A model generated the notes under the pieces. That model was given only the letters and a program-made list of their open reading frames with translations. It did not search any database and was not told where the DNA came from. A DNA stretch of 16,283 nt, taken from Suilimivivens sp963638365 (GTDB lineage: Bacteria > Bacillota > Clostridia > Lachnospirales > Lachnospiraceae). Of this stretch, positions 14,681-16,283 are shown in pieces. Positions within the stretch are counted from its first letter, which is position 1, and each line of letters starts with the position of its first letter. Made by a program: the position numbers and the translations under genes. The DNA lies in NCBI GenBank assembly GCA_963638365.1, contig CAVHRK010000108.1, forward strand, positions 1 through 16,283. Reading direction: 5' to 3'.

Positions 14681-14732
14681 TGATAAAAGAGATTATTGAT
14701 TCTATTTTATCAGCAAGAGACCGGATGTGCAA
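14681..14732 (-). promoter_or_regulatory. Promoter of LUD gene with inverted repeat over -10 and ribosome site
   Basis: On the minus strand an extended -10, TGATAAAAT (TAAAAT at 14709-14704), lies 17 nt after a weak -35 TTGCAC (14732-14727). An inverted repeat TGATAAAA-N16-TTTTATCA (14712-14705 and 14688-14681) covers the -10, and its distal arm touches the AGGAGG ribosome site. It could be an operator, or, if transcription starts further upstream, a stem near the ribosome site. Confidence 0.45.
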
Positions 14733-14744
14733 TTCCCAGACTTC

Positions 14745-16097
14745 TCAATCTTCAAGTCCTCTTAAATCAAGCCGGTAAATCGAGTTATCCAGTTGCAGAT
14801 TATCCATAAACATAATCATATAAATCGGCATATATACTTTCTTCCCATCGACCTCCACATTACCTTCCGAAAAAATATAAGCCTCCTGAATACCATAATC
14901 ATCTACTTCAAGAACATTATTTAATGCAGAATGACGTTTATAATCTTTTCCGGACTTAATTTCTAAAGGAGTAACTTTACCATTTAATTCTATTACAAAA
15001 TCAAGTTCACCCTGTTTTTTACTATTAAAGTAATATTCCTTATGCCCCTTTGCCAGAAGTTCCTGTGCGACTACATTTTCAAAAAGTGCACCATTGTTAA
15101 TGGATGCATCTTTATTTAAAATCGCTAATTTCGTCTGATTTGAATAACAACTTGTCAGAAGTCCGATATCTGAAAAAAAGAGTTTAAACAGATTACGGTT
15201 CTCACTGATGATAAGTGGCAGCTTAGGTTCCCTGATGTTGTACACCGGAATGGCTACCCCCGCATCCTTAAGCCACAAAAAATCATTTGCAACCCTATCA
15301 TAATTCATGCCTTGCCCAAGAACATTTAATTGAAAACGTTTATTTTTCTGATCAAGTTGTCCCGGCATGGAGTCATAGATTTCCTGTAATTTTAATTTAT
15401 ATGTCTTTTCATATTTTGAAAAATCCTGCTTATACAGCCGGATGATTTTATCGTGAATCCTTCCAACCTTTGTCAGATCATTGGAATCATTATACATAAC
15501 AACTGCTTCCGGCATTCCTCCTACAATCAGATACAGATAAAATACATCCAGCATCTTGGAATGAACAAATTCATCTACTCCGGTTCTATCCTCAAAATGT
15601 TCCTTTAATGTAGATATAATATGCGCATTTACTCCAACAGCACATGCAAATTCTTTAAAATCTAACGGAAACATATCAACAACTGACAGATAGCCTACCG
15701 GTGCCGATCGAAGATCGTTTAATTCCACGCCTAAAAGAGAACCACTCATAATATAACGAAAGCTCCCGTCCTCCACTAAAAATTTAATTCTTGTAACAAT
15801 ATCTTTAAACTCCTGTATTTCATCAAGAAAGAATATGGTCTTACCAACTTGAAGTGTTTCCTTTGTCACCAGACTTAACCGCATCATCAATTCTTTTGCA
15901 TCCTTTGCTCCTGCAAACAACTCAATTAATTCCGGGTTCTCTATGAAATTTAACTCTACGTATGGAAAACCACTGTTTTTCAGGCACTCTCGTATCAGAT
16001 ATGTCTTACCGATTTGTCTTGCTCCGGTAACTAATAAAGCATCTTTTCCATTTGAAATCCATTCTGTAATTATTTTTCCTGCTGACCTGTCAAGCAT
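14745..16097 (-). CDS. AAA ATPase with DUF4143 and PD-(D/E)XK-like C-terminus
   Basis: A 450-residue protein of the AAA_14/DUF4143 family. The ATPase part has Walker A GARQIGKT at 25-32, Walker B FFLDEIQE at 89-96 and the sensor-like YIMSGSLLG at 115-123. The middle is the helical DUF4143 region. The C-terminus carries a PD-(D/E)XK nuclease-like pattern: Glu340 (FENVVAQEL), then Asp366 in GELDFVIE, then E379-I-K381 in PLEIKSG. The family is widespread, often in many copies per genome, and its role is not established; DNA-linked or mobile-element-linked functions are suspected. A GGGGGG ribosome site precedes the ATG. Codon use is more AT-rich than in neighbouring genes, which would fit later acquisition. 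It stands alone, with tandem repeats upstream. Confidence 0.88.
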   Translation of the reverse strand: MLDRSAGKIITEWISNGKDALLVTGARQIGKTYLIRECLKNSGFPYVELNFIENPELIELFAGAKDAKELMMRLSLVTKETLQVGKTIFFLDEIQEFKDIVTRIKFLVEDGSFRYIMSGSLLGVELNDLRSAPVGYLSVVDMFPLDFKEFACAVGVNAHIISTLKEHFEDRTGVDEFVHSKMLDVFYLYLIVGGMPEAVVMYNDSNDLTKVGRIHDKIIRLYKQDFSKYEKTYKLKLQEIYDSMPGQLDQKNKRFQLNVLGQGMNYDRVANDFLWLKDAGVAIPVYNIREPKLPLIISENRNLFKLFFSDIGLLTSCYSNQTKLAILNKDASINNGALFENVVAQELLAKGHKEYYFNSKKQGELDFVIELNGKVTPLEIKSGKDYKRHSALNNVLEVDDYGIQEAYIFSEGNVEVDGKKVYMPIYMIMFMDNLQLDNSIYRLDLRGLED

Positions 16098-16134
16098 ATT
16101 ATCCCCCCTTATTTCTTAATCAAAATCACATATT

Positions 16135-16213
16135 CAACTTTTCCAACCTATTTTAGCATGATTTTTTCAACTTTTCCAACCTATTTTGGTATGATTTTTT
16201 CGACTTTTCCAAC
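16135..16213 (-). repeat. 33-bp tandem repeat (2.4 copies) with promoter-like elements
   Basis: Two full units start at 16135 and 16168 and a partial third at 16201, with an exact 33-bp period. Each begins with C-A/G-ACTTTTCCAAC. On the minus strand each unit carries TTGGAA and AAAAT boxes. The copy nearest the gene gives TTGGAA, 18 nt, TAAAAT (16155-16150) with a TG just before, a usable promoter for the downstream ATPase. The second copy has a weaker -10 (CAAAAT). Confidence 0.6.
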
Positions 16214-16221
16214 TGCTAGAT

Positions 16222-16242
16222 ATTTGCTGGTAAATAGCAAAT
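16222..16242. repeat. Small inverted repeat upstream of the 33-bp repeats
   Basis: ATTTGCT and AGCAAAT are perfect 7-bp arms around a 7-base spacer. It lies just upstream of the tandem promoter-like repeats, in AT-rich DNA without a visible gene. It could be an operator; nothing else recognisable is seen up to the window end. Confidence 0.3.
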
Positions 16243-16283
16243 TTAACTTCCGTTTTGCAAAAGTAACTTCTGGTTGAATTGTT

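Noticed and set aside
16135..16213. CRISPR array
   Set aside because: The repeats are directly tandem with no spacers between them, and no cas genes are near.

Overview
The base composition (moderate, about 40-45 % GC by eye), the strong AGGAGG-type ribosome binding sites, the sigma-A-like promoters and the gene families point to a Gram-positive Clostridia genome, most likely a gut Lachnospiraceae member. This is an inference from sequence style; there is no rRNA or other marker gene in the window. All genes but one lie on the minus strand.

Region 1 (56-8185, minus) is a sulfur-acquisition locus and the most interesting part. Reading in the direction of transcription it holds a LysR-type regulator (7277-8185), a 564-base control region (6713-7276), and a seven-gene operon. 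The operon order is lipoprotein substrate-binding protein, divergent cysteine synthase paralogue, glutathionyl-hydroquinone-reductase-like protein, canonical cysteine synthase, ABC ATPase, ABC permease and GNAT acetyltransferase. Gaps are short (16, 2, 26 and 41 nt), then a 4-nt overlap, then abutting genes. The parts fit import of an organosulfur compound (SsuABC/TauABC-like), processing of a thiol or thioether, and assimilation of the released sulfur into cysteine.

The control region holds an lysR terminator hairpin, a 23-bp perfect palindrome and a 21-bp dyad with T-N11-A geometry centred near -66 from the predicted start. These are followed by a good promoter and an unannotated 35-codon ORF with its own Shine-Dalgarno (6831-6938). 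That ORF encodes a peptide with six Cys and six Met, including a Cys-Cys pair near its end. Part of it pairs perfectly over 9 bp with RNA just before the first transporter gene. I read it as a sulfur-amino-acid-sensing leader peptide (attenuator). It was missed because it is too short for usual ORF cutoffs.

Region 2 (8231-10530, minus) holds a UPF0126/TRIC-type membrane protein, a TetR regulator with an excellent own promoter, and an LCMT/PPM-type SAM-dependent methyltransferase.

Region 3 (10577-12823, minus) is a feoA-feoB ferrous-iron uptake operon ending in a strong terminator. An AraC-family regulator (12990-13931) diverges from it on the plus strand.

Region 4 (14041-16283, minus) holds an LUD-domain protein and an AAA ATPase/DUF4143 protein with a PD-(D/E)XK-like C-terminus. 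Upstream of the latter are 33-bp tandem repeats that carry promoter-like elements.

No tRNA, rRNA, CRISPR array, insertion sequence or prophage gene was seen. Bases 1-55 hold nothing recognisable, and no clear terminator follows the acetyltransferase gene before the window edge.
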